Source of the DNA: Actinomycetes bacterium
GTDB taxonomy: Bacteria; Actinomycetota; Actinomycetes; Nanopelagicales; Nanopelagicaceae
Length of the DNA stretch: 51,568 bases
Reading direction: 5' to 3'
Assembly (NCBI GenBank): GCA_014190155.1
Contig: BJFY01000004.1
Span: forward strand, 1-51,568
The translations under genes were made by a program, and so were the position numbers. The notes beneath the pieces are model-generated. The model was given only the letters and a program-made list of their open reading frames with translations, was not told where the DNA came from and ran no database searches. This document shows positions 34,918-44,240 of this stretch, one piece after another; position 1 is the first letter of the stretch, and every line of letters begins with the position of its first letter.

Positions 34918-36486
34918 TTCGCGATATTTTTTTAGCACGGTTGCGATCGTATCCGCATTGGCATCGCGATGCGGAACTTTAACTACTACTACCCGAATAC
35001 CTTCCTGGTGGTGCACAATTTCGTGGCTTAAATCAGCAAAGTTTTTAACAATAACATTTGAGATTCCATAACTCGCGGCAACTTTTGCAATATCAATCCC
35101 GTGTGGCGTTCCAAAAATACTTTCGAAGCCAGCGATGCCCCGTTGTGGCAAAGTGGAGAAGATTCCACCACCATCATTGTCGATAACTATCAAAAGTAAA
35201 TTAACAGCTTCGGTATTGGTCAACGCTGCAACATCATGCAAAAAACCTAGATCTCCAATGACAGCAATAGCTTTTTGATATCGGATTGCAATTCCCATTG
35301 CGACTGAGATGTTCCCGTCAATTCCAGCCAAGCCACGATTAGCGTAGGTAGTAAGGCCACCTCTTGGAGTTGCAAAACTCTCTAAATCTCGAATCGGTCT
35401 AGATGATGAAATGAATAACGCGGAACCATCTTTAATTTCTGCTGCGATAAATTTTGCAATTGAACCTTCGCACCAATCTGGTAACTCACTAATTGATTTT
35501 GCGGCTAACAATTCAAATTTCTGCCAGAGCGCAAACCAAGCCTCATCGCGCGGGATGTTACTTTCAATTTTTGGAATGTTAAAAAGTTTTTCATCAGCAG
35601 TTCTGGCAGTATCCACGCTCGCCATGCGCGGATCGATTACAACTAACCGTTTTGCTCCTAAAATATAGTTATTTACTGATCGTGAAAGCGTGGTTCTGCC
35701 AATCACAAAAGTTACATCTGAATTGAGTTGGGATCTCACATTTTCATCAGAAAGCAAGATTGGTGCATGCGCTATCGCGTCTTTAAAGGCTAGTGGATCC
35801 TCAGTAATAATCGGTGCGCTTATAGATTTTGCAAAAGCAACTATTTCGCTTACTGCAAACCCAGCCCGATCATGCCCGACGATCAAAACGTTGCGGAGAC
35901 CGATATTTTTCAAGGCGCTTGTGGCTCGTAATTTTTCTTTTGATTCTGAAATACGGATTCCTACAAGCCAGTCATTTGAATCGGTAGTTAGCAGCGGTTC
36001 ATCAAACTGTAAATTAAAGTGAATTGGCCCAGAACCTTCCAACAATTTCTTTGCATCGAATGCGGTAGCTGTATCTATGCTGGCTCTCACAAAGCTATTA
36101 AATATTTCATTTTGATTTGTAGTTTGATTTGCACCAGTTTTACGTAACCGCGCTGGCCGATCTGCAGAAAGTATCAAGAGTTTAAGATCGCTATGGTGCG
36201 CTTCTAAAACTGCGGGATAATAATTAGCGACAGCGGTTCCGCTGGTGCAAATTACTGGAACATAATGATCTGTGGCTTTAGCAATTCCGAGGGCGAAGAA
36301 AGCCGCGCTACGTTCGTCAATTCGAACATGTAATTCAATTAAACCGCGTTGATGCGCTTCGTAAAGCGCAATTGATAGCGGCGCATTGCGTGATCCTGGT
36401 GAGAGCACGAAATCACTTATGCCAAGTTCGATGAGTTGACGGACTGTGTGGCGAGCTAAATTGGTCGCGAGATTCAAGGTTTCCAC
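34903..36486 (-). CDS. menD: 2-succinyl-5-enolpyruvyl-6-hydroxy-3-cyclohexene-1-carboxylate synthase
   Basis: A thiamine-diphosphate enzyme that joins isochorismate and 2-oxoglutarate. FVLSPGSRNAPLSIAL near residue 26 and DERSAAFFALGIAKAT near 57 (with the catalytic Glu of the ThDP site in this region) are MenD motifs. GDLGFLHDVAAL and a following IDNDGGGIFSTLPQ form the ThDP diphosphate-binding part. GTG at 36486 is preferred: it overlaps menC by 13 bases and puts PGSRN at the usual position. TTG at 36504 is also open (533 residues) but overlaps menC by 31 bases. Confidence 0.92.
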   Translation of the reverse strand: METLNLATNLARHTVRQLIELGISDFVLSPGSRNAPLSIALYEAHQRGLIELHVRIDERSAAFFALGIAKATDHYVPVICTSGTAVANYYPAVLEAHHSDLKLLILSADRPARLRKTGANQTTNQNEIFNSFVRASIDTATAFDAKKLLEGSGPIHFNLQFDEPLLTTDSNDWLVGIRISESKEKLRATSALKNIGLRNVLIVGHDRAGFAVSEIVAFAKSISAPIITEDPLAFKDAIAHAPILLSDENVRSQLNSDVTFVIGRTTLSRSVNNYILGAKRLVVIDPRMASVDTARTADEKLFNIPKIESNIPRDEAWFALWQKFELLAAKSISELPDWCEGSIAKFIAAEIKDGSALFISSSRPIRDLESFATPRGGLTTYANRGLAGIDGNISVAMGIAIRYQKAIAVIGDLGFLHDVAALTNTEAVNLLLIVIDNDGGGIFSTLPQRGIAGFESIFGTPHGIDIAKVAASYGISNVIVKNFADLSHEIVHHQEGIRVVVVKVPHRDANADTIATVLKKYRELVAL

Positions 36487-37478
36487 CGTTCGCTCTCTAG
36501 CCAAACATCAGCGCCACTCGCCCATGTATTTCTTATCCGATCTTGCCACCAAGTTTTGCGCTCGGGAAGCGCTGCAAAAGTGGAAAGCGATTTCGCGCTT
36601 GGAATAAGTGGATGCAGCGAAATACTGCCATTACTAATTTCGTTATTTCCAACATCGCTTACAAATAGCGTGCCAGTTCCTAGCCCTGAGTCATAACGCA
36701 ATTCTGGAAGTGCTGCTGCCAACCGAAGTTCGTGTGCAATACCGACTGCAGATTCAAGTGCACTCGAAATTACTGCAGGCAATCCGTGATGTTCCGCTAT
36801 TGCGAGTGATCGACGAATTCCACCCAAAGGCGCAGCTTTTAAGATCATGATGTCGATAGCACCAGCTATTTCTACTGCAAACGGATCTGGGGCTTTGCGA
36901 AAGAGTTCATCACCAGCAATTTTTATCGGAGCCGATAATTTGCGCTTTAATTCACGAAGTTCCGCAATTGATCTGCAAGGTTGTTCCACATATTCAAAAA
37001 ATTCCCCCGTAATTTCAAATATTGCTTGCAACGCTGATTCTGCATAATTGACATCCCAATTGCCATTAACATCAACCCGAATTTTTGCAGTTGGCGCTAA
37101 TGAACGCACGATTTCTATTCGAGCTAAATCTCGCGGTAAGTTACTTCCTACTTTTATTTTTATAGTTTTGCATCCTGGATACCAAGATAGTATTTCGGCA
37201 ATTCTAATTTTAGAATCTAACTCTGGAAGTGTGGCATTAATGGAAATTTCTTGGCGGATTGGATTCACGGCTGGTACAAATGCCGCCTCGATTCCGCTCA
37301 TTAGCCATGGCAATGATTCAACTTCGTCATACTCTAAAAATGGCGAGAATTCGCCCCAACCAAAAGGCCCTTCGAATAGTGCTATTTCACGGCTTTTAAT
37401 GCCGCGAAATTTTACTTTCATCGGCAGCGTTAATACGTGTAATGAAGTTAATACTTGATCCAGAATTATTGCACTCAT
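36474..37478 (-). CDS. menC: o-Succinylbenzoate synthase
   Basis: A 334-residue enolase-superfamily enzyme that dehydrates SHCHC to o-succinylbenzoate. Catalytic residues are Lys107 and Lys109 (KTIKIKVG), metal ligands Asp136 (RVDVNGN), Glu165 (YVEQP) and Asp190 (AGDE), and Lys214 (MILKAAPLGG). It is shorter than and only distantly like the racemase-type paralogue at 12190. Its place between menB and menD makes the menaquinone role secure. It starts 6 bases after menB. Confidence 0.93.
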   Translation of the reverse strand: MSAIILDQVLTSLHVLTLPMKVKFRGIKSREIALFEGPFGWGEFSPFLEYDEVESLPWLMSGIEAAFVPAVNPIRQEISINATLPELDSKIRIAEILSWYPGCKTIKIKVGSNLPRDLARIEIVRSLAPTAKIRVDVNGNWDVNYAESALQAIFEITGEFFEYVEQPCRSIAELRELKRKLSAPIKIAGDELFRKAPDPFAVEIAGAIDIMILKAAPLGGIRRSLAIAEHHGLPAVISSALESAVGIAHELRLAAALPELRYDSGLGTGTLFVSDVGNNEISNGSISLHPLIPSAKSLSTFAALPERKTWWQDRIRNTWASGADVWLESERWKP

Positions 37479-37484
37479 CGAAAA

Positions 37485-38363
37485 TTACGGACGTTTAGGG
37501 AATTTATCAAAGTCAGGTTCGCGCTTTTCTTTATACGCGTCGCGACCTTCTTGGCCTTCTTCTGTTAAATAGAAAAGCAGGGTCGCATCCCCAGCAAGTT
37601 GTTGCACGCCAGCCAATCCATCATCTGCGGCGTTAAGTCCAGCTTTAAGAAGCCGGATTGCCATTGGCGAATGACGTAACATTTCACGACACCAAGAAAC
37701 TGTTTCGGCTTCTAGCTCTTTAACTGGAACCACGGTATTTACCAATCCCATATCAAGTGCTTCTTGGGCATCGTATTGGCGACACATAAACCAAATTTCG
37801 CGCGCTTTTTTCTGACCGACATGTCGCGCTAACAATCCAGCGCCATACCCGCCATCAAAAGATCCAACCATCGGTCCAGTTTGACCGAACTTTGCGTTAT
37901 CTGCCGCAATCGTTAAATCACAGACAACATGAAGTACATGACCGCCACCAATTGCCCAACCAGCAACCATGGCTACAACCGGTTTAGGCGTACGGCGGAT
38001 TTGTACCTGCAAATCCAAAACGTTTAATCGACCGATTCCTTTTTTTCCAAGCGCATCATTGCCAATATAGCCATCATCACCGCGAACGTTTATATCGCCA
38101 CCAGAACAGAATGCTTCATCGCCAGCACCGGTAAAAATAATCACGCCAACTTTTTCATCATCTCGCGCGAACGAAAAAGCTTTCTCTAGCTCTGTGAGAG
38201 TTTCTGGTCGGAAAGCATTACGGACTTCTGGCCGATTTATTGTTATTTTTGCCATGCCTTCAGCAATTTCGTAGCGAACATCCGTGAAGTCTTCCGAACC
38301 AGCGCCACGTTCCCACTTAGGGATGGCTCGACTACCTGGTTCTCGCTTAATCGGTTTGCTCAC
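37485..38363 (-). CDS. menB: 1,4-Dihydroxy-2-naphthoyl-CoA synthase
   Basis: A 292-residue crotonase-fold enzyme that closes the naphthoquinol ring. [15 protein letters not shown] near 39, FCSGGD near 85-90 (oxyanion hole), [12 protein letters not shown] near 133 and [14 protein letters not shown] near 166 are MenB landmarks. [14 protein letters not shown] closes the protein as usual. The start is GTG with GGAGG 8 bases upstream. It is the first gene of the menB-menC-menD minus-strand unit and is divergent from menE. Confidence 0.95.
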   Translation of the reverse strand: MSKPIKREPGSRAIPKWERGAGSEDFTDVRYEIAEGMAKITINRPEVRNAFRPETLTELEKAFSFARDDEKVGVIIFTGAGDEAFCSGGDINVRGDDGYIGNDALGKKGIGRLNVLDLQVQIRRTPKPVVAMVAGWAIGGGHVLHVVCDLTIAADNAKFGQTGPMVGSFDGGYGAGLLARHVGQKKAREIWFMCRQYDAQEALDMGLVNTVVPVKELEAETVSWCREMLRHSPMAIRLLKAGLNAADDGLAGVQQLAGDATLLFYLTEEGQEGRDAYKEKREPDFDKFPKRP

Positions 38364-38435
38364 GAACTTGCCTCCATTTACTCTAATAATTCAATATATC
38401 CGTGCCAGCGTTATATGGAATAGCCTAAGCGAATT

Positions 38436-39476
38436 ATGGTGCCAACCGCTAAACGAGAATTAGTTCACGCGCAAGATCAGTGGTCGATTACACAATTTTA
38501 TGCCGCGCTCACAAATGCTTTAGTTGGTTCCGGTCCTGCGCTTGGAATCGGCAATATCTTGAGTACTAGCGTGTCGACCGATGTGGCGTTAGTAGTGACA
38601 ACTAGTGGTTCTACTAGAACACCGAAAGAAATTCACTTATCTGCAGCCGCGGTTACCGCTTCTGCAAAAGCTGCAAATACTTTCTTAGAAGCAGCTGCTG
38701 GAAATAGTTGGTCGCTATTACTTCCGCTAACGCATATCGCTGGCATAAATGTTTTAGTTAGAGCGCTTCTGCTCAAGAGTAAAGTATTAGATTTTAGAAA
38801 TACCTCGCAATACACGAGAGCAGATTTCACTGCAATTGTGCCAACCCAATTAAATCGGGCGCTAACTGCTGATCATCAATTACTTAATCATTTGCAAGAA
38901 GCTAAAGCGGTTCTAGTTGGTGGCGCACCGTTAGCTGAAAGTGATAAACAGAACGCGCACGCCAATGGGATAAATATAATTACTACCTATGGAATGTCTG
39001 AAACTTCCGGCGGTTGTATTTATAATGGGACCCCACTTGATGGCGTTGCAGTAAAAATTGTCGAAAATATTATTTATCTGCGTGGCCCAATGTTGGCTCA
39101 AGTTCCGCTGGTAGATGGCTGGTTTAAAACTGCCGATATTGGTCAATTAGAGAATGGAAAATTGACAGTATTTGGTCGCTCCGATGATCAAATCATTTCT
39201 GGCGGCGAGAAAATTTCGTTAAGCGCAATCGAACAAGCCCTATCTGAAAACTTTGAAAGTATTTTCTTGGCTTTCGCCAAACCCGATCAAGAATGGGGCG
39301 AGCGCCTTTGTATTGCCACGACTTTAGAGCTCTCACAAGATACGATTTCGCACTTCTTGAAGAATAGATTTGGTGGGTACGCAACACCTAAAGAAATTCA
39401 CAAGGTAGATGAGATTCCATTACTAGGAATTGGTAAACCAGATCGAGCAAGATTAATTGAGAGATTGGTTAAATGA
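38436..39476 (+). CDS. menE: o-Succinylbenzoate-CoA ligase (short form)
   Basis: A 346-residue AMP-forming acyl-CoA synthetase, clearly shorter than the 450-490 residue MenE of Bacillus or E. coli but near actinobacterial versions, which lack part of the N-terminal domain. The adenylate motif is present as TTSGSTRTPKE (residues 55-65) but with Arg61 and Glu65 where glycines are usual. YGMSETSGG, GRSDDQIISGGEKIS and the C-terminal Lys in GIGKPDR are present. It activates o-succinylbenzoate for MenB. The stop overlaps the menA ATG (ATGA). Confidence 0.88.
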   Translation: MVPTAKRELVHAQDQWSITQFYAALTNALVGSGPALGIGNILSTSVSTDVALVVTTSGSTRTPKEIHLSAAAVTASAKAANTFLEAAAGNSWSLLLPLTHIAGINVLVRALLLKSKVLDFRNTSQYTRADFTAIVPTQLNRALTADHQLLNHLQEAKAVLVGGAPLAESDKQNAHANGINIITTYGMSETSGGCIYNGTPLDGVAVKIVENIIYLRGPMLAQVPLVDGWFKTADIGQLENGKLTVFGRSDDQIISGGEKISLSAIEQALSENFESIFLAFAKPDQEWGERLCIATTLELSQDTISHFLKNRFGGYATPKEIHKVDEIPLLGIGKPDRARLIERLVK

Positions 39477-40342
39477 CAGCGCTTAACGAGTGGGTTGGTG
39501 GGGCAAGACCGAAAACATTGCTCGCCGCAGTAGCGCCGGTATTGGTTGGCACATCTCTGGCTGGGGTTAGCTTTAATCCAGTTCGTGCACTCTTAGCTTT
39601 AATTGTTAGCCTCGCACTGCAAATTGCAGTTAATTATGCGAACGACTATTCCGATGGCATTAAAGGAATAGATGAGGATCGAATTGGCCCAATTAGATTA
39701 GTCGGGCAAAAACTTGCGACACCAAGAGCGGTAAAAAACGCCGCCTACATTTTCTTTCTAATCGCTGCTGTTGCAGGCTTAACTTTGGCGTTACAAACGT
39801 CACTTTGGTTAATTCTGGTTGGCGCAATCGCACTCTTGGCTGCATGGACCTATACCGGCGGACCAAAGCCTTACGGTTACTCCGCTCTTGGCGAAGTTTC
39901 AGTATTTCTCTTTTTTGGCGTAGTCGCAACGGTCGGAAGTTACTACGTGCAAAGTCAAGAAATTACGTTTGCAAGCTTGGTGCTATCGGTTCCAATTGGC
40001 GCGCTAGCTTGTGCCATTCTTGGTTTGAATAACTTGAGAGATTTAGAAAAAGATAAAATCTCCAAGAAAAATACGTTAGCAGTTATTTTAGGAGATCGCG
40101 GTGCCCGCATTTTTTATGTACTTCTACTAATGATTGCTCATTTAGCATCGATAATTGCTACCTTTGCATCGCCTTACATTTTATTTACTTTGGTATTGCT
40201 CCCAGTTTCTGGAAGGTTAAGCAGAACTGTCCTAAATGGCGCTAAAGGTAAGGCGCTCATCCCACTCTTAGGTAACACCGGAAAGCTACAAATGGGTTTT
40301 GCTTTTTTCATTTCAATCGCGCTCTTCGCATCTTCGCGCTAA
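39473..40342 (+). CDS. menA: 1,4-Dihydroxy-2-naphthoate polyprenyltransferase
   Basis: A 289-residue UbiA-family membrane prenyltransferase with about eight or nine helices. The first Asp-rich motif is NYANDYSDGIKG (near 54-65), and the second is NNLRDLEKDKISKKNTLAVILG (in part, near 185-205). It attaches the polyprenyl chain, probably made by the synthase at 16810, to dihydroxynaphthoate. It is coupled to menE by a 4-base overlap. Confidence 0.94.
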   Translation: MTALNEWVGGARPKTLLAAVAPVLVGTSLAGVSFNPVRALLALIVSLALQIAVNYANDYSDGIKGIDEDRIGPIRLVGQKLATPRAVKNAAYIFFLIAAVAGLTLALQTSLWLILVGAIALLAAWTYTGGPKPYGYSALGEVSVFLFFGVVATVGSYYVQSQEITFASLVLSVPIGALACAILGLNNLRDLEKDKISKKNTLAVILGDRGARIFYVLLLMIAHLASIIATFASPYILFTLVLLPVSGRLSRTVLNGAKGKALIPLLGNTGKLQMGFAFFISIALFASSR

Positions 40343-40351
40343 ACTCTCCAT

Positions 40352-40606
40352 ATGCGTTATCTGCCATTTATTTTAATATTTGCGTTCACTATCTATACGC
40401 TTGCAGATTGTGCCCGCACGCCGCAGGAATTAATTAGAAATCTTCCAAAATGGGCGTGGGTTTTAATTATTTTGCTGATTGGAACTATCGGCCCTGTTGC
40501 TTGGTATGTGGCAGGTCGACCAAAGCGGCCGCGTAACGGTGGCAGTTTCAAAAAAGGAAAAATGATTCCACCAGATGACAACCCAGATTTCTTGCGCGGC
40601 CTCTAA
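40352..40606 (+). CDS. Small PLDc_N-domain membrane protein
   Basis: An 84-residue protein with two hydrophobic helices (residues 3-18 and 34-52) joined by LADCARTPQELIRNLPKWAW. This is the phospholipase D-nuclease N-terminal (PLDc_N) arrangement without any catalytic PLD domain. The short basic tail has GRPKRPRNGG. It follows menA by 9 bases and is the last plus-strand gene before the convergent ccsB (stop to stop with no gap). Such proteins are common near membrane-biogenesis genes in actinobacteria; the function is unknown. Confidence 0.75.
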   Translation: MRYLPFILIFAFTIYTLADCARTPQELIRNLPKWAWVLIILLIGTIGPVAWYVAGRPKRPRNGGSFKKGKMIPPDDNPDFLRGL

Positions 40607-41506
40607 TTAAAGACCGGAGTAAGTGTGCCTTCCGGTTCCCCAAACATTTACATAAACATAATTAAAAAGAAATGTTGAGCCAGCAAATAGACAGAGCCAA
40701 GCGGCCTTCTTGCCTTTCCAGCCAGCAGTAACGCGTGCATGAAGATAAGCGGCGTAAGCAACCCAGGTTATAAAAGCCCAAGTTTCTTTTGGATCCCATC
40801 CCCAATAACGACCCCAAGCAGATTCGGCCCAGATTGCGCCGGCAATAACTGCGAAGGTCCAAAGTGGAAAAACAAATGCAACTAGGCGATAGGTAAGTTG
40901 GTCAAGTACTTCAAGAGATGGCAACCGTTTCGCCCAAGCATTTCTACCACCACGTGATTCCATTCGGTCCAGAATCAAATAGGTAGCTGCGATGGTGTTT
41001 GCTAATAGAAATACGCCACCCGAAATAATCGCAGCAGAAACATGTACAACTAACCAGGTTGATTTAAGTGCTGGAACTAATGGCGCACTTGGACGATAAA
41101 GCAGAGTAATCGCAGTACCAAGAACTAGCAGGACTGCAATTGAAATTGGTAGCCCCAACCAACGTACTTCAAATTTCTTTAGCGCTGCGAGATAAGCGCC
41201 GGTGAATGCGAGCGCTCCAGTAATAGAGAACTCATACATGTTTCCCCACGGAACTCGATGCGCCGATAGCCCACGAACTATTACGCCGGCAAGTAGCAAT
41301 AAGAACCCAAGAATCATTAGCGCAGTTGCTATACGCGCAACCTTTTCGGTCTTAGATCGATCAAAAACGTTAGTGCGAGTGGCTGATTCATCGCCCCGAA
41401 TGGACCAGGCTGTTTCAATTGCATGCATAAAAAAAGTTATTGTGAATACAAAAAGTGATGAATAAATTAAGTTGTTGGAGAGATATGCCAGCGAAGTAGA
41501 GCCCAT
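40607..41506 (-). CDS. ccsB: Cytochrome c biogenesis protein CcsB (haem-handling, CcsA/ResC-like)
   Basis: A 299-residue membrane protein of the CcmF/CcsA superfamily with eight likely helices. The haem-binding WWD-type motif is WGWDPKETWAFITW (near 231-244), and conserved histidines are in LVVHVSAAI and YLHARV. It presents haem for attachment to apocytochrome c together with ResB. The ATG follows the resB stop directly. In actinobacteria this partner is usually called CcsB, in others CcsA or ResC. Confidence 0.92.
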   Translation of the reverse strand: MGSTSLAYLSNNLIYSSLFVFTITFFMHAIETAWSIRGDESATRTNVFDRSKTEKVARIATALMILGFLLLLAGVIVRGLSAHRVPWGNMYEFSITGALAFTGAYLAALKKFEVRWLGLPISIAVLLVLGTAITLLYRPSAPLVPALKSTWLVVHVSAAIISGGVFLLANTIAATYLILDRMESRGGRNAWAKRLPSLEVLDQLTYRLVAFVFPLWTFAVIAGAIWAESAWGRYWGWDPKETWAFITWVAYAAYLHARVTAGWKGKKAAWLCLFAGSTFLFNYVYVNVWGTGRHTYSGL

Positions 41507-42973
41507 CTATCTCTCCTTAATCCAAGTAGTTAAATCTATGATTTCTTTTTCTAGTCCTTCGATATTGTTTTTAGAAAGTCCAGCAACTTCCACAACTTCA
41601 CCGATTTTAATCCAAATTCGGCGGCGTCGAGTGAAGAGCGAAATTAGTAAGCCCAATATGGCGAGGATACTTCCAACTAGCGCATATTGCTTTCCGGGAT
41701 CTCTAACGATTTGTAAATTTACCCAAGGGGTATAACCATCAAATGTGATGGTGCCCACGCTATTAAAGGAATAGCTTTCACCGATTGCTAACTCTTTCAA
41801 TCCAATTCGTTCCATCTTTGACGTATCAAGGCGATAAACCGATTGCGGAATACCGCTATCCATTCCAAGATCGCCTTGGAAAACTGAAAGTAAAAGTCGT
41901 GGGTCTAGCGCTTCTGGGAAAGATGAAAATGCACCGCGGCTTGCACTTCGATCAGCTGTCGGAATGAATGATCCAACAAATCCAATCTGTGGATCCATAT
42001 CTGGAATCTTGATGGTGCCAGCAGAAGTTAAGTTTGCATCTTGTGGCAAAAAAGGAACTGCCCCTTGAAAAATTAAATCGCCAGATTTATCTCTAACTGT
42101 CACCAACGGCGAATAACCATTAGCTTGTAGAAATACCCGAGTGCTGCCAAAAGTAAGTGGGCTATTAACTTTTATTATTTTTATTTTAGATGCACCATCA
42201 ACCACATCAGATGCTGAAGCGGTAAGTGTGTAATCAATCGGTGCGTTGGTTCCTAAGTCATATTCGGCTTTAAAGTTCGTTAAAGTAAGAGAAAATGGGT
42301 TGAGATTTTCTACTTTGAAGAATCTTCCGAGTGCCAAATTGTCATAACTTGTAGGGGCATTTATAAAGCGTTCGCCAATATTCACGATCGCCTCGCCGCG
42401 CATTCCTAGAACCGAACTCGAGCCGATGCCGACTAAAACAACAATTAACGAAAGATGAAACAGTAAATTTCCGGTTTCGCGGGCGTATCCTTTTTCAGCT
42501 GAAATTGAATTTGGATTATGGCGAATTCGAAAACGATTTTTTTTTAACCAATGCTCAGCGTTAGCTAAGGCTGTGGTGGAGTCACATTCAACAACTCGAT
42601 GGAACTCTAACCGGTTTAAATTTTTAGGAGTGAGCGGTGGCTTTGCGCCGATTGCTTTGAAATGTTCCCAAGATCTAGGTAACACACACCCAATAAGTGA
42701 GATGAAAAGCAGCAAATAGATTGCGGAAAACCATGGTGATCCATAAACATCAAATAGTTTTAGTCGATCCATCCATTCGGCAACATCTGGGTTGTTATTG
42801 AAATACTCCCGAACTTTCATTGGATTTTGGGTGCGTTGCGGAAATATTGATCCTGGGATTGCGCCGATACCAAGTAATAGGAGCAAAATTAAAGCGGTGC
42901 GCATGCTTGTGAGTTGGCGCCATAAATATCGGAAGAAGCCGACTCCGGTTAATTCAAGGGTGTTATCTGACAT
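41507..42973 (-). CDS. resB: Cytochrome c biogenesis protein ResB
   Basis: A 488-residue ResB/Ccs1-family membrane protein. FRYLWRQLTSMRTALILLLLLG (in part) near 14-35 and the following GSIFPQR are family hallmarks. A second helix is near 85, a third near 170, a large extracytoplasmic domain follows, and a last helix is near 440. With CcsB it forms the cytochrome c synthase of System II. Start and stop abut or overlap the neighbours (TAATG with ccdA). Confidence 0.92.
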   Translation of the reverse strand: MSDNTLELTGVGFFRYLWRQLTSMRTALILLLLLGIGAIPGSIFPQRTQNPMKVREYFNNNPDVAEWMDRLKLFDVYGSPWFSAIYLLLFISLIGCVLPRSWEHFKAIGAKPPLTPKNLNRLEFHRVVECDSTTALANAEHWLKKNRFRIRHNPNSISAEKGYARETGNLLFHLSLIVVLVGIGSSSVLGMRGEAIVNIGERFINAPTSYDNLALGRFFKVENLNPFSLTLTNFKAEYDLGTNAPIDYTLTASASDVVDGASKIKIIKVNSPLTFGSTRVFLQANGYSPLVTVRDKSGDLIFQGAVPFLPQDANLTSAGTIKIPDMDPQIGFVGSFIPTADRSASRGAFSSFPEALDPRLLLSVFQGDLGMDSGIPQSVYRLDTSKMERIGLKELAIGESYSFNSVGTITFDGYTPWVNLQIVRDPGKQYALVGSILAILGLLISLFTRRRRIWIKIGEVVEVAGLSKNNIEGLEKEIIDLTTWIKER

Positions 42974-43698
42974 TAAATCACCGGTGAAAAGTCAGAGATT
43001 ATTGATCGCAGATTAATCATGGCATCGTTCCAGAATCCGAATACTTGCATTAGCCCAATAATAATAAGGAAAATTCCACCAATATTTGTAATGTAATTGC
43101 CGCGTTTAATTAAAAATGAACGTAGTTTGCGGGACTTTTCTAACGCTAATCCAAAAAGCAAAAATGGCGCACCTAACCCAAAACAGTAAGCGAGTGATAA
43201 CAATGCACCTCTGAGCGCACTACCTTCTTGGAAAGCTAAGGTTTCAACAGCTCCAAGTGTTGGTCCAATACATGGTGTCCAACCTAAGCCAAATAAAAAT
43301 CCTAAAATTGGTGCGCTTGCTATTCCAGAAAACTTTTGTAGCGATGGCCGCCAGCTCCAAGAAAATTTTTCACTATTTATAAAAATAAAACCAAAACTAA
43401 TGGTTAATACGCCCAACACTCTGGTTAACCAATCTGAATTATTTGAAATTGTATCTCCCAGCGAACCAAATAGCACACCGTAAATTGCAAAAAGAAAAGC
43501 AAAACCAGAAATAAATAGTAGCGTGCCAAGCACAATTCTAGATTTTGAATTACTTACGCCAGCTATATACCCAAGAAAACCAGGTAATAGCGGCAATACA
43601 CATGGTGAAATAAAGGAAAATAAGCCAGCAATAGCAGCAACTACTAATGCAAAAATAAGGTTTCCATCAAAGATTTGGTTTACTAAGAAATCGCTCAA
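42973..43698 (-). CDS. ccdA: Thiol-disulfide interchange protein CcdA
   Basis: A 241-residue membrane protein of the DsbD/CcdA family with six helices. The redox Cys pair is in [14 protein letters not shown] near 32 and [11 protein letters not shown] near 142. It carries reducing power across the membrane to the TlpA/ResA-type thioredoxin and so keeps apocytochrome c cysteines reduced. The start is TTG, with GGGGGA 6 bases upstream. Confidence 0.94.
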   Translation of the reverse strand: MSDFLVNQIFDGNLIFALVVAAIAGLFSFISPCVLPLLPGFLGYIAGVSNSKSRIVLGTLLFISGFAFLFAIYGVLFGSLGDTISNNSDWLTRVLGVLTISFGFIFINSEKFSWSWRPSLQKFSGIASAPILGFLFGLGWTPCIGPTLGAVETLAFQEGSALRGALLSLAYCFGLGAPFLLFGLALEKSRKLRSFLIKRGNYITNIGGIFLIIIGLMQVFGFWNDAMINLRSIISDFSPVI

Positions 43699-43699
43699 T

Positions 43700-44239
43700 T
43701 TATTCCCCCAACAATTTCTTAATTATATTCTCTAAAGCCAACACGGTAATTTCGCCACTTATCCGCGCAGCAATTCGGTTCTGCTTATCTAACACTAAAG
43801 TAGTCGGAATTGCGTTCGGTGATAATTGACCCCGAAATTTCACCAAAATTGCATCATCAGTCAGTGTTGGATAAGAAATTGCGAATCGCTTCACAAATGC
43901 TCGGGCCGAAGAGAGGTTATCCCTAGTCAAAATTCCAACAAATTGGATTTCTGGATATTTCTGCGCGAGCGATTCAAGAGCTGGAGCTTCAGCTCGACAC
44001 GGCGAGCACCAAGAAGCCCAAACGTTAATCACTGCAACGCTATTGCGCGTGCCTCGGAATGTGTTGCCATCTAGCGTCGGCCCCGAAATTACTGGCGCAA
44101 TCTTTCGGTCAGCTTCAGAAATCATAATCACAGCACCGTTACCTGATACGAACTTATCTTCATTTGGCGATGAAATACCACCACCAGAGCAACTGGTCAG
44201 AATCAATACTAATGAAATACTAAATATGGCACGTTTCAT
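43700..44239 (-). CDS. TlpA/ResA-like thioredoxin-fold lipoprotein
   Basis: A 179-residue protein with a lipoprotein signal peptide (about 16 residues, hydrophobic [11 protein letters not shown], lipobox Cys17). The thioredoxin-like active site is [13 protein letters not shown] near 72-84, and a cis-Pro lies in AIPTTLVLD. It is predicted to be anchored outside the membrane, where it reduces apocytochrome c haem-binding cysteines using electrons from CcdA. It heads the ccdA-resB-ccsB operon and starts 1 base after the phosphatase gene. Confidence 0.9.
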   Translation of the reverse strand: MKRAIFSISLVLILTSCSGGGISSPNEDKFVSGNGAVIMISEADRKIAPVISGPTLDGNTFRGTRNSVAVINVWASWCSPCRAEAPALESLAQKYPEIQFVGILTRDNLSSARAFVKRFAISYPTLTDDAILVKFRGQLSPNAIPTTLVLDKQNRIAARISGEITVLALENIIKKLLGE

Positions 44240-44240
44240 T

